Assembly: GCA_035508435.1 (NCBI GenBank)
Contig: DATJNA010000071.1
Location: forward strand, 1-64,000
Origin: JASHVB01 sp035508435
Lineage (GTDB): Bacteria; Pseudomonadota; Alphaproteobacteria; Acetobacterales; Acetobacteraceae
DNA length: 64,000 nt
Direction: 5' to 3'
Below, piece by piece: positions 44,678-54,341 of the stretch. The notes under the pieces are model-generated. The model was given only the letters and a program-made list of their open reading frames with translations. It made no database searches and had not been told where the DNA came from. The stretch's first letter is position 1. Each line of letters starts with the position of its first letter. A program made the position numbers and the translations under genes.

Positions 44678-47600
44678 CTACGGCCCTGCGGGTTGACCGG
44701 GCACCTCGAAATGAAACACCGCCCCGCGGGGCGTATTCGCGGTCGCCCACAATCGGCCGCCGTGCGCTTCGATGATCGACCGGCAGATCGACAGCCCCAG
44801 TCCCAAACCGTTCGGCTTGGTCGTGTAGAATGCTTCGAACAATTGCTCGAGCGCTGACGGGGCCAGCCCCGGTCCCGAATCTCCCACCGCGACGAGCACC
44901 CCGCCCGGTTCGGCCAGCGCGGTGCTGATCAACAACTCACGCGGTGTCTCGGTGGTACCGCTCATGGCTTCGATGGCGTTGATGATCAGGTTCAGATTCA
45001 CCTGTTGCAGTTGGACCCTATCGCCGTCAATCAGCGGCAAACCCTCAGCAAGTTGCGTGCGCACCGAAACGCCGGTCTTGACCGCCTCGCCACGAGTCAG
45101 CGCGATCACCTCTCGGATCGCCTCGTTGATGTCCACGCTGCCCCTATGCGCAGGCGCTTTTTTGGTCAGATCCCGAATCCGGTCGATGATGCTACTGGCG
45201 CGGGTCGCGTCATTGATGATGCGATGGAGCGTGCGTCGGGCCTCTTCCAGGTTCGCCGGTTGTGCGCCGAGCCAGCGTAAGGCGGCCGCAGCGTTGGTTG
45301 TCGTCGCGGTGATCGGTTGCTTGACCTCGTGGGCAATTGAGGCGGTGAGCTGCCCCATCGTCGCAACACGGTTCGCGCGCGCCAACTCCGTCGCGACCTC
45401 GCGATAGCGCCGCTCGCTGTCGCGGGCTTCGCCTTCGGCCCGCTTGCGCTCGGTGAGATCGAGCACGAATGAGACACCCTGGTTCCCCGTTTCATCGAAT
45501 GACGCCGCACCGATCAACACGGGAGCGCGGCTGCCGTCTTTACGAAAATACTCCTTCTCGTAAGGTTGTACGCTTCCGGTCAGCCGGATCTCGGGAGTCC
45601 ACAATTGTTCATGATGCATGTGCCACTCTGGCGGCGTCAGGTCGGTCCAGCGCAAACGGCCTGAGACAAGATCTTCACGATCGTGTCCCACAATGCGGAG
45701 AAAAGCGTCATTGGCCTCAACAATCCGACCTTCGAATTCCCATATGAAAATCCCGATGATATTGGCATCGACCAGTCGCCGGATCCTGGCTTCACGTTCT
45801 ATGCCATCGCGATACAGGCGGGTGTTCTCCAGCGCGACTGCCGCCTGCGAGGCTAGAATCTTCAGCGCTGCGAGACGGGCCGGCGCGAACGCCCGCGCGG
45901 TCAGGTTGTTTTCGAGGTAGAGAACCCCGATGAGCTTGGCCTGATTGATCAAGGGGAGGCAAAGAATTGAACGCGCCCGATGCTGGCGGATGTAAGGGTC
46001 CGCGGCGAACGAGGGGTCGCTGAGAGCTTCATCGAGCACGACGCACTCCCGCGTGCGCAAGACGTAGTGGAGCATCGTCGTCGGGAGTGTGGAGGAGGTT
46101 ACCGGCGCATCGCGGAGTTCCACCAGGACTGTGTCGCTGGCAATCGTCGCTTCTGCCGCGATTCGCGGCTCCTTTCCTTGCGACAAAACCAACACGCCGC
46201 GTTCCGCGGCTGCCTGGACGATCGCCGTGCGCATGAGTGTATCGAGCAATTTCTCCAGCACCATCTCGCTCGAGATCGTCTGGGACACTTTGATCACGGT
46301 CGCTAGATCGAGGCCTTCAACCGACGTGGCGATCGTATTCGTCGGGCCGGCCGCGGACCCTTCGACTCTGAGGTACGGATACATCGCCTCGAGTTGCTGC
46401 ACCTTGCCGTCGGCACCCCAACGGAGGTAGCCATAGCGGGCGTTGCGCAAATAGAGATCCGCGATCTGCCTGAACCCACGCGCCCGGTAGAATTCAGCAG
46501 CTCTCTCATAAGCGATCGCTTCGTTGTGGACGAAGCCATTGTCACGCGCCGATTGGATGGCCTGCTCATAGAGGCGCTCGGCATCCAGTTCGCGACCTTC
46601 GATACGTGCCAGCTCGGCCGCCACCAACGCGGCGCGATTGTCGAAATTCTCCGGGCAATTCTTCGCCCATGTTTCGTGTTGCCAGTAATGCGCCCTGACA
46701 GCATCGATGTACTGCTGCCGCTCGTCGGGCGGCGCCGAGTTGCACACGGCGGCTTGTGTCAGCGCGCCATAAAAGTGATAGTCGGCTTCTTCAATGTGCC
46801 CAGATGTGGTCCAGAGCAGCCTTTGTACCTTCGATGCGGCGTCCATGGCAGTTGCGTAGTCGCCGGCGATGCAGCGCGCCTGCAATTTTCGGATCCAGTA
46901 CCAGCTTGGAGCTATCGCCAATGCCGAGGCGCTGGACAAAATGTGTTCGGTGTGACGCTCATTGAATTGCCCATGGTCCAGGCAGCCGAATGCCGGCGTC
47001 AAGCCGCGCAGCATCCGAATCAGGGCAAGCTGCGCGGCGATAAAGTCGATGACAAGGCCGAATCGCGCCTTCTCGGCGAACGCAAGGCCTCGCTCGGCTT
47101 CCGCTTGCACGTCCGGCAGCGGCTCGCCGGCAAAGATCAGGTCTGAGTTCAGATTCTCGCAGCTATAGGCCCCATACGTCAGGTCGCCAATCCGGTTCGC
47201 CGCTTCGAACGCGCGGCGCATCAGATCACGGCTGACTCGCACGTGTTGCGTCCAACGCACGACATATATCGCATAATTAAGGTACGTGCCTGCCTCGAAG
47301 CGCTTCAGGCCGCGCCGTTCGACGAGTTCATAGCCGACCTGGCCAAAGCGGAATCCGGCCTGGCAGTCGTCAAACATCGGCCCGGCGACCCTGGCGAGCA
47401 TGACAAAGGCGACGCATGAAGCGTCGCAGATGCCACGCTCGAGGCTGAGACTGGCCGCCTTGCAGCTCGTCAGGCAAGCCAGATTCGCATCCGTATGTGA
47501 GGCGGGCGGCACGAGCTTGCTCAGAACGTCGGCAGTCGCCAGGGACGCCGGGTCGTCCATCGACGGCAAATCGATGATGTCCTCTATGTTCCGGCTTCCG

Positions 47601-50194
47601 AGCATTGCCCAGATGCGCTCGTATTCGTGCCGCACGTCCGCCTCGGCTGGATGCGGCGACCATGCGATGCCGACATGCCGGAGATAGTCGAGACAAACCG
47701 CGACTGCGCGATTGCTTTGGTCGAGGGTGGTGCACACATCCATGCGAAGACACGCGACGACGGCCCGTTCGATCGTGGTCGTGGCGCGGTTTGATAGCGC
47801 TGCTAATCGCTCCTCCGCGACCGACAGATGACCGGTCAAAAACTCGCATTCGGCGCGATTCAGCTCCAGGGCGAATGTCAGCTCGCGCCGGCGCTGCCAG
47901 GTGTCTTCCGTCAGCAGCGTCGCGCCGAGACCGAGATACGTGAGAGCGGCGTCGTACGCAGTCGAATCCTTGGCTCGCTTGGCCGCAATCATGTTGAGTT
48001 GGGCCAACTGCTCCCGCTCGTCGCGTGACGTGATCAAGGCAGCGCCGCGATTCATTTGATTGACGATTTCGAAGATCACTGCTTCTTGCTTTTCGGGGGG
48101 CGTCTGAACTGCGAGCAGCCGGCCGATCCGCAGATGAACCTCGGCACGCAAAGTATCCGGGGTCAGTGAATATGCGGCCTCTTGAACCCGATCATGCACA
48201 AACTTGTAAGAGCCATCCAGGCGTTCGACCAGTTCCTGACGGACTGCCGGCCATAGCGCCGTGTCAATTTGCTCCTCCGGAATCTGAAGAGCGATCGAAA
48301 GCATGGGTATTTCGGCTGCATTGCCGAGATGGGCCATCTGCTGCAGCGTCCGCTGCGTTTCGACCTGCAGGCGCCCGATCTTGCCAGCCAGCAGGTCCAC
48401 GACGTTGTCGGTGTAACTCTTGGCGTGAATACGCTCGAGGTCCCAACGCCAGTGCGACGCGTCGTGATCGAAGGCGAGCAAGCCCTCTTCGGCAAGCGCA
48501 TGGAGAAACTGAATCACAAAGAAAGGGTTGCCGGCGGTCTTCTCCTGCACCAATTGCGCCAGTGGCGCGGAGCGTCTGGACTCGCAACGAAGGGCGTCAG
48601 CAATCAGTTGATTGAGGTCGTCGCGGGCAAGTGGCTGCAGGCGGATCTCCCGCACCTGTGCTCCGGCCTGGCGGATCGCATCGAGCTTACGCATCAACGG
48701 ATGCGCGGCGCCGACCTCGTTGTCGCGGTAGGCGCCGATCAACATCAGATGTTGCAGGTCCGACCCGGTCAGCAGATTCTCCAGAAAATCGAGCGTCGCA
48801 GTGTCGAGCCATTGCAGATCGTCAAAGAACAGGGCCAGTGGGTGTTCCGCGCGAGCGAATACGCCGATAAAGCGTTGGAACACGAGCTGAAATCGGCTCT
48901 GCGCTTGCCGCGGCTCAAGCTCCAGGACCGGCGGTTGCTCGCCGATGATGAGCTTCAGTTCCGGAATCAGGTCAGTGATGAGCCGTGCATTCGGCGCCAA
49001 CGCCTGCAGAAACGCGCCACGCAAGGCTGTCAGTTCACCCTCGCTCTTGGCCAGCAGGGGACGCACAAGACCTTGAAACGCCTGCGCCAAAGTCGAATAT
49101 GGGATGTCGCGCTTGTACTGGTCGAACTTGCCCGATGCAAAAAGCCCGTTCAGTGGTACGAGCACTTTGTGCAGTTCATTGACGACGGCGGATTTACCGA
49201 TGCCGGAATATCCGGAGATCAGCACCAGCTCCGGCGCGCCGCCCTGGGCGATACCCTGGAAGGCGGCGAGCAAGATCGCCACCTCGCGTGCTCTCCCATA
49301 AAGCGTCTCGGGAATCAGAAGCCGGTCGGGCGTATCGTGTTGGCCCAGCGGAAAGTCTTCGATGCGGCCGTGATCCTCCCAGTCGATCAGGCAGCGCCGC
49401 AGGTCGCGTTCCAGCCCGGCGGCGCTCTGGTAGCGCTCCTCCGCCGCCTTGGCGAGCAGCTTCATTACTATGAGCGCAATGAGGGGCGGCACGATTTGGG
49501 CTCGGTCGCCTGGGAACGCCGGCTTCCTCGCGACATGGCAGAGGACCCACTCCATCGGGTCCGACGCGGTGTACGGCAGCACGCCCGTTAGCATCTGATA
49601 GAAGATGACCCCGAGCGAATAGAGGTCACTGCGCGAATCGATCGAGCGGTTCATCCGCCCGGTCTGTTCCGGGGCCATATAGGCGAGCGTGCCGGCGATT
49701 GTTTCCGGAGGCACGAGCGTCTGTCGTTCGCGCGGCAACCGCGTCGCGATGCCGAAGCCTGTGAGCCTCGCCGCGCCATCGGCGCAATTTACGAGGATGT
49801 TACCGGGTTTTAGATCCTTATGGACAAGGCCGGCCTGGTGCGCTTTGCCCAGAGCCGTGGTGATTCCGATCGCGAGGTGCAAAAAGGCGCCGGTCTCCAT
49901 CGGCCCGCCGAGCAAGCGTGCCAGCAGTTCGCCGCCTTGATGCTCGAGCACCAGCATGGCACGGCCGTCTTCTCGGGCGAACTCCAGCGGCCGCGCCGCC
50001 CAAGCGCTATCCAGTTCGTTTCTGATCTCATATTCGTGCGCGAGCCGCTCGAGCGCCAGGGGCGACGGACGATCCGCGGCGAGTCGAACCGTCAGGACAG
50101 GCCTGCGCTCGCCCTCGGCCCCCAGCCGCGATCCGCTAACAAGAACGCGTTCGCCGTCACTCCATAAGACATCCAGGCTCTGATCCATCTGCAT
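44678..50194 (-). CDS. Kinase-like/AAA-ATPase/GAF/PAS/histidine kinase multidomain protein
   Basis: This 1838-residue protein belongs to the trifunctional kinase/ATP-binding/sensor histidine kinase family. Order: a Ser/Thr kinase-like domain (residues 1-270; GLVHKDLKPGNILVN, TLAYMAPEQTGRMNRSIDSRSDLYSLG); an AAA/STAND ATPase with Walker A GYSGIGKS near 330 and Walker B LALFFDDLQWLD; a long helical region; a GAF domain near 1300-1450; a PAS domain; and a histidine kinase with SIAHEVKQPI (His near 1622) and DSGPGLAP, FEAFYTTKPNGLGLGLSI. The kinase-like domain lacks the usual VAIK Lys and has GFG for DFG, so it may be a pseudokinase. It is soluble. I start at 50194 (MQMDQSLDVLW); the frame is open to 50866 but that part opposes a divergent gene. 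Confidence 0.88.
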   Translation of the reverse strand: MQMDQSLDVLWSDGERVLVSGSRLGAEGERRPVLTVRLAADRPSPLALERLAHEYEIRNELDSAWAARPLEFAREDGRAMLVLEHQGGELLARLLGGPMETGAFLHLAIGITTALGKAHQAGLVHKDLKPGNILVNCADGAARLTGFGIATRLPRERQTLVPPETIAGTLAYMAPEQTGRMNRSIDSRSDLYSLGVIFYQMLTGVLPYTASDPMEWVLCHVARKPAFPGDRAQIVPPLIALIVMKLLAKAAEERYQSAAGLERDLRRCLIDWEDHGRIEDFPLGQHDTPDRLLIPETLYGRAREVAILLAAFQGIAQGGAPELVLISGYSGIGKSAVVNELHKVLVPLNGLFASGKFDQYKRDIPYSTLAQAFQGLVRPLLAKSEGELTALRGAFLQALAPNARLITDLIPELKLIIGEQPPVLELEPRQAQSRFQLVFQRFIGVFARAEHPLALFFDDLQWLDTATLDFLENLLTGSDLQHLMLIGAYRDNEVGAAHPLMRKLDAIRQAGAQVREIRLQPLARDDLNQLIADALRCESRRSAPLAQLVQEKTAGNPFFVIQFLHALAEEGLLAFDHDASHWRWDLERIHAKSYTDNVVDLLAGKIGRLQVETQRTLQQMAHLGNAAEIPMLSIALQIPEEQIDTALWPAVRQELVERLDGSYKFVHDRVQEAAYSLTPDTLRAEVHLRIGRLLAVQTPPEKQEAVIFEIVNQMNRGAALITSRDEREQLAQLNMIAAKRAKDSTAYDAALTYLGLGATLLTEDTWQRRRELTFALELNRAECEFLTGHLSVAEERLAALSNRATTTIERAVVACLRMDVCTTLDQSNRAVAVCLDYLRHVGIAWSPHPAEADVRHEYERIWAMLGSRNIEDIIDLPSMDDPASLATADVLSKLVPPASHTDANLACLTSCKAASLSLERGICDASCVAFVMLARVAGPMFDDCQAGFRFGQVGYELVERRGLKRFEAGTYLNYAIYVVRWTQHVRVSRDLMRRAFEAANRIGDLTYGAYSCENLNSDLIFAGEPLPDVQAEAERGLAFAEKARFGLVIDFIAAQLALIRMLRGLTPAFGCLDHGQFNERHTEHILSSASALAIAPSWYWIRKLQARCIAGDYATAMDAASKVQRLLWTTSGHIEEADYHFYGALTQAAVCNSAPPDERQQYIDAVRAHYWQHETWAKNCPENFDNRAALVAAELARIEGRELDAERLYEQAIQSARDNGFVHNEAIAYERAAEFYRARGFRQIADLYLRNARYGYLRWGADGKVQQLEAMYPYLRVEGSAAGPTNTIATSVEGLDLATVIKVSQTISSEMVLEKLLDTLMRTAIVQAAAERGVLVLSQGKEPRIAAEATIASDTVLVELRDAPVTSSTLPTTMLHYVLRTRECVVLDEALSDPSFAADPYIRQHRARSILCLPLINQAKLIGVLYLENNLTARAFAPARLAALKILASQAAVALENTRLYRDGIEREARIRRLVDANIIGIFIWEFEGRIVEANDAFLRIVGHDREDLVSGRLRWTDLTPPEWHMHHEQLWTPEIRLTGSVQPYEKEYFRKDGSRAPVLIGAASFDETGNQGVSFVLDLTERKRAEGEARDSERRYREVATELARANRVATMGQLTASIAHEVKQPITATTTNAAAALRWLGAQPANLEEARRTLHRIINDATRASSIIDRIRDLTKKAPAHRGSVDINEAIREVIALTRGEAVKTGVSVRTQLAEGLPLIDGDRVQLQQVNLNLIINAIEAMSGTTETPRELLISTALAEPGGVLVAVGDSGPGLAPSALEQLFEAFYTTKPNGLGLGLSICRSIIEAHGGRLWATANTPRGAVFHFEVPGQPAGP

Positions 50195-50579
50195 TCCCGC
50201 GCTGAGGGGATCGCGCGCAAGACCCGATCTCTCCGTCGGCGAAAGTCGTCTCGTTCGTCGTGGCCAGAGAGACGTCCGGTCCAATTGCGGTCGCTGTGGC
50301 GAGTCACTCGCGGGTAGAGTAACGTAAACCGGAGGCAAGGGGTAGCCAAGGCCGGACGGCCGAAGTGCACGGGGGTGACAACGCCAACTTTGTATTTTGT
50401 CGTCGGTAGCGAACCCAGCCAAAGCCTGTCGTTCTGGCAAGCCGCGAAGCGATGCGTGGTCTTGCTGGTTAACGTGGGCTGTTGGCTGGAATGAGCGGGC
50501 AGCGAGCAATGCGTTTTCGACTTTGTGCGAACACTCAATGAGAGTTTCGCCATACGGTGCGAGGATGAGAGGAGGGCGA
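50195..50579. other. Divergent intergenic region, kinase protein and ABC operon
   Basis: This 385-bp region must hold promoters for the minus-strand multidomain kinase protein and the plus-strand sugar transporter operon. The plus-strand side ends with a good GAGGAGG ribosome binding site before ATG 50580. I see no gene and no clear operator repeat. Confidence 0.4.
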
Positions 50580-51590
50580 ATGCCCAAGCGTGAGACTCCA
50601 AGGTCGCACCGCATGGTGGTACTTGCGGGATATCTTATTGCATTTATCGGTGTTGGCGTCGGTCTCGCGACAGGCACCGGGCACGCCGAGCATAAGAGGT
50701 TCTTGATCGGCATTGTCGAGTTACAACTGACCAATCCGTTCTTCGTCAGGCTCGAGAGATCCGCCGTTGAGACGGCAAGGCAGAACGGGCTCGACGTTAT
50801 GACCGCCGAAGCCAGCACCGCCGGCGACTCGGCGACGCAGATCACCGCGATCGAGAACATGATCAATCACGGTGTGAAAGGCATCACGCTCGATCCCGCG
50901 AACGCGACCGCACTCGTGCCGGTCGTGAAAAAAGCGCGCAAAACAGGCATCATCGTCGTGACGACAAACACGTCGCTTGCCCCAATGACCGCGGCCAACG
51001 CCACTTATGAGACCGACAATCTGCAGGCCGGGATCCTCATCGGCCGATGGGCCAAGGCAATCATGGGCCCGAAACCTGCGCATATTGCCATGCTCGATTA
51101 TGATCTCTCGGACAAGACGTCGAAGGCCCGCCACGATGGCTTTTTAAGAGGTTTCGGAATCGTCGAGGGTGATCCGCAGATCGTTGGCTCCGCCCTCACC
51201 ATGGGCAACGCGGAAACCGGCCAGACTGCAATGGAAAATCTGCTCTCTGCGCATCCTGATATCAACATGATCTACACGATCAACGAGCCGGCGGCAGAGG
51301 GCGCCTTTTTCGCAATCAAGAATGCCAAACGCGACGTTCTGGTGACTTCAATCGACGGCAGTTGTTCAGGCGTGCGCGCTGTCGCCGACGGGACGATCGG
51401 TGCTACGGTCATGCAATTTCCCATCCGGATGGGCAAGATGGCCGTCGAGGCGATCATCAAGGCGGTCGACGACGGCGTGAAGCCGAGCGGGTTTCACAAC
51501 ACCGGGACCGTGCTGATCACCGATCACCCGGTCGCAGGTGTCGCGTCCATGGACTCCAAGTGGGGACTACAGAACTGTTGGGGCAAGTGA
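50580..51590 (+). CDS. Periplasmic sugar-binding protein of an ABC transporter
   Basis: This 336-residue protein has a signal peptide (MVVLAGYLIAFIGVGVGLATGTGHA). A type I periplasmic binding fold of the ribose/fructose-binding class follows: IVELQLTNPFFVRLERSAVE, NHGVKGITLDPANATAL, ITDHPVAGVASMDSKWGLQN. It would deliver a monosaccharide or polyol to the permease. The closest type by style is the fructose-binding FrcB group, but the ligand cannot be fixed by eye. Strong GAGGAGG site; ATG 50580 chosen over longer frames. It is first in a four-gene operon; the permease starts 2 bp after the stop. Confidence 0.9.
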   Translation: MPKRETPRSHRMVVLAGYLIAFIGVGVGLATGTGHAEHKRFLIGIVELQLTNPFFVRLERSAVETARQNGLDVMTAEASTAGDSATQITAIENMINHGVKGITLDPANATALVPVVKKARKTGIIVVTTNTSLAPMTAANATYETDNLQAGILIGRWAKAIMGPKPAHIAMLDYDLSDKTSKARHDGFLRGFGIVEGDPQIVGSALTMGNAETGQTAMENLLSAHPDINMIYTINEPAAEGAFFAIKNAKRDVLVTSIDGSCSGVRAVADGTIGATVMQFPIRMGKMAVEAIIKAVDDGVKPSGFHNTGTVLITDHPVAGVASMDSKWGLQNCWGK

Positions 51591-51592
51591 AG

Positions 51593-52630
51593 ATGCGGGA
51601 CCCCGACGTGACTGTGGCCAAAGCGCCATGGCCGGACGCGACCGAAGCGGCCGTGCCTGGCGCGGCGGGTCTTCGCGCTTCACTGCGGCGGCCGATGCTG
51701 GACCTGCTCGCCTATCCAAGCACCGGGCCGCTCGTCGCCCTGATTGTCATATTTGCCGTGTTCTCGCTCACGACATCAACGTTCATGAATCTCGGCAACC
51801 TGTCCCTGATTGCGCAGCAATCGGTGGTGACGGGTACATTGGCGCTCGGTCAGACGCTGGTCATCCTGGTTTCCGGCATCGATCTCGCGAACGGCGCGAT
51901 CATGGTGCTCGGAACGGTCGTCGCGGGCAGCGTCGCGTCGCATGGCGATGTCATGCTGTCGATGGCGCTGGGCTTCGTGGCTTGCGTTCTCGTGGCTTCA
52001 CTCAACGGCCTTGTCATCGCACAGCTTCGATTGCCGCCGTTCATTACCACGCTCGGCATGTTCACGATCGTTGCGGCCGCCGCGCGGCTTTACAGCCAGT
52101 CGCAAAGCTTTCCTATCGCGTCCAACCTCCTCTCTGTTCTCGGAACAGGAGCCGAGTTTGGCTCGGTCGTGCTGACCTATGGCACCATGCTCTGGATCGC
52201 GTTGACTCTCGTCCTTGGCTACGCGTTGAACGAGACGCCCTGGGGGATCCATGTCTACGCGATCGGTAACTCGCCTACCGCGGCCAGACTCAACGGTGTC
52301 AAAGTCACCCGCGTCGTTTTCAGCGTCTATGCGCTTGCCGGAGTTTTCTACGCGTTTGCCGCCTGGCAGGCCTTGGGCCGGACCCCGGTCGCCGACCCGA
52401 GCGGCTATCAGCTTGCCAACCTCGACAGCATTACCGCGGTTGTCATCGGGGGCACCAGCCTGTTTGGCGGGCGCGGCGGCGTCGCAGGAACTTTTGTCGG
52501 CACGATCATCGTCGTCGCCCTCGAGAATGGCCTCACGCAGGCGGGAATCGATTCGCTCTACCAGCAGATCGCAACTGGTGCACTCGTGATGCTGGCCGTT
52601 GGCGCCGATCAATATCTGGGGCGGAGATGA
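51593..52630 (+). CDS. Sugar ABC transporter permease
   Basis: This 345-residue inner-membrane protein of the RbsC/FrcC type has 8-10 hydrophobic helices. Recognisable motifs are QTLVILVSGIDLANGAIMVLG, TTLGMFTIVAAAARLYS, IGNSPTAARLNGV and VIGGTSLFGGRGGVAGTFVG. The last is the conserved permease loop that contacts the ATPase. It starts 2 bp after the binding-protein gene and overlaps the ATPase gene by 4 bp (ATGA). The start at 51593 is chosen because the longer frame begins inside the upstream gene. Together with its neighbours it makes a high-affinity sugar or polyol uptake system. Confidence 0.9.
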   Translation: MRDPDVTVAKAPWPDATEAAVPGAAGLRASLRRPMLDLLAYPSTGPLVALIVIFAVFSLTTSTFMNLGNLSLIAQQSVVTGTLALGQTLVILVSGIDLANGAIMVLGTVVAGSVASHGDVMLSMALGFVACVLVASLNGLVIAQLRLPPFITTLGMFTIVAAAARLYSQSQSFPIASNLLSVLGTGAEFGSVVLTYGTMLWIALTLVLGYALNETPWGIHVYAIGNSPTAARLNGVKVTRVVFSVYALAGVFYAFAAWQALGRTPVADPSGYQLANLDSITAVVIGGTSLFGGRGGVAGTFVGTIIVVALENGLTQAGIDSLYQQIATGALVMLAVGADQYLGRR

Positions 52631-53457
52631 TGACGCCGGTTTTTGCGGTCGATCCCAGTCTCGCGATGCAGGCGACCGGCCTCACCAAACATTACGGACA
52701 CGTCGTCGCCATGGAAGGGGCAGAGTTCGAGCTCGCCAGGGGCGAGATTCTCGCCGTGGTCGGCGACAATGGCGCCGGCAAGTCGACCTTGATCAAGGCG
52801 CTGGCGGGCGCGCTGATTCCCGATTCCGGCCAGGTCTACGTCGACGGCCGGCCGGTTCGGTTTGCGTCGCCGCTGGATGCGCGGATGGTCGGCATCGAAA
52901 CGGTGTACCAGGAACTCGCCCTCGCGAACCAGCTCGACATCGCGCAGAATATGTTTCTCGGCCGCGAGATGCGAAAACCGGGCGTGCTTGGCGCCGTCCT
53001 GCGTCAGCTCGACAAGAAGCGAATGCGCCAACAGGCTGTCGGGCAAATGCACAATCTTGGCATCAGAGTGCAATCGGTCCGTCAGGCGATCGAGACGCTT
53101 TCCGGCGGCCAGCGTCAGGCGGTGGCGGTGGCACGTGCCGCGGCTTGGGGTCGCAAGGTTGTGATTCTCGACGAGCCGACCGCTGCGCTCGGCGTTCGCG
53201 AATCCCATCAAGTGCTCGATCTCATCCGCCGAGTGCGCGAACAAGGTCTTTCCGTCGTGCTGGTCAGCCATTCGATGCCCGAGGTTTTCGCCATTGCCGA
53301 CCGCATCCATATTCATCGCCTGGGGCGGCGCGCCGCCGTCGTCAGCCCGAAGACGATTGCGATGAGCGACGTCGTCGCGGTGATGACGGGTGCGTTGCCG
53401 GCGGACGCCGTCGTGTCCGCGGCGCTATCGCCCGCCAATGCTCAGGGGTTTGCATGA
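52627..53457 (+). CDS. Sugar ABC transporter ATP-binding protein
   Basis: This 276-residue ATPase has a single nucleotide-binding domain: Walker A GDNGAGKST near residue 50, Q-loop TVYQELALANQLDIAQNMFLGRE, signature LSGGQRQAVAVARA, Walker B VVILDEPTAALG and the switch VSHSMPEVF. Single-domain ATPases of this style, rather than the double-domain RbsA type, are typical of FrcA-like fructose importers, which would form a homodimer. The ATG overlaps the permease stop, and its own stop overlaps the SDR start (ATGATGG at 53454), so the whole operon is translationally coupled. Confidence 0.92.
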   Translation: MMTPVFAVDPSLAMQATGLTKHYGHVVAMEGAEFELARGEILAVVGDNGAGKSTLIKALAGALIPDSGQVYVDGRPVRFASPLDARMVGIETVYQELALANQLDIAQNMFLGREMRKPGVLGAVLRQLDKKRMRQQAVGQMHNLGIRVQSVRQAIETLSGGQRQAVAVARAAAWGRKVVILDEPTAALGVRESHQVLDLIRRVREQGLSVVLVSHSMPEVFAIADRIHIHRLGRRAAVVSPKTIAMSDVVAVMTGALPADAVVSAALSPANAQGFA

Positions 53458-54224
53458 TGGCGATATTCGACAGGTTCTCGCTGCGCGGTAGGGTCGCCAT
53501 TGTCACCGGCGGCAATCGGGGCATAGGCAAAGCCATTGCGCTCGGGTTCGCCGAGGCCGGGGCGATGGTCGCCATCGTCGCGCGCGACAAAAAGCAGAGC
53601 GATGACACGCTGGCCGAATTGCAGCGCCTTGGCGCCAGGGCGATCGCGGTCACGGCAAATGTTGCCGAGCGTAGCGATCTGGAGGCCATGCTCACGACGG
53701 TCACGGATGAGCTTGGGCCGGTCGACGTGCTGGTGAACAACGCCGGCATCGGCTTTCACGCCGATGCGCTGACGCTGGATGACGCGGATTGGCGGCGCAT
53801 CTTCGACACCAATCTCGACGCCGTCTGGATGGCCAGCCAAATCGTCGGTCGTCAAATGGTGGCGCGCAAGACGGGCTCGATCATCAATATCGGGTCGATT
53901 TCGGGATTCATCGTCAATCGCCCGCAATGGCACTCCGCTTATGGTATTTCGAAAGCGGCGGTTCACCATTTGACAAAATCCCTCGCCGCCGAATGGGCGG
54001 GCAACGGCGTGCGCGTCAATGCCATCGCGCCAGGCTACGTGAAGACGGAAATTGCCAACCAGGAGTACGATGATTACCGTCACTATTGGCGCGACGAAGT
54101 CCCCATGCAGCGCTATGCAAGCCCGGACGAGATCGCGCCCGTCGCGCTGTTGCTTGCCAGCGACGCCGGCTCCTTCATCACAGGTTCCGTCTTCGTCGTC
54201 GATGGAGGCTATACGCTCTGGTAG
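53454..54224 (+). CDS. SDR-family oxidoreductase
   Basis: This 256-residue short-chain dehydrogenase has cofactor motif TGGNRGIGKAIAL, NNAGIGF, Ser of SISGF, YGISK as the catalytic YxxxK, and VNAIAPGYVKTEI. The C-terminus (ASDAGSFITGSVFVVDGGYTLW) is typical of classical SDRs. It is the last gene of the ABC transporter operon (ATGA overlap), so it probably oxidises or reduces the imported sugar or polyol, for example as a polyol dehydrogenase; that is inference from position. Start at 53454 or 53457 (two adjacent ATGs). Confidence 0.9.
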   Translation: MMAIFDRFSLRGRVAIVTGGNRGIGKAIALGFAEAGAMVAIVARDKKQSDDTLAELQRLGARAIAVTANVAERSDLEAMLTTVTDELGPVDVLVNNAGIGFHADALTLDDADWRRIFDTNLDAVWMASQIVGRQMVARKTGSIINIGSISGFIVNRPQWHSAYGISKAAVHHLTKSLAAEWAGNGVRVNAIAPGYVKTEIANQEYDDYRHYWRDEVPMQRYASPDEIAPVALLLASDAGSFITGSVFVVDGGYTLW

Positions 54225-54341
54225 TGGCTGCCGCAGCATTAGAGGATCAGCCGTTGTCAGTTTTCCGAAAATGGGATTCTCACCGTGCCAGCGGTACGGC
54301 GGCGCCAGCAGCGAGGACCTGCAACGACACGGGTCGGCGTG

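Noticed and set aside
48269..49591. 440-codon plus-strand frame opposite the multidomain kinase protein
   Set aside because: No recognisable motif; the minus strand encodes the Walker A and B motifs here.
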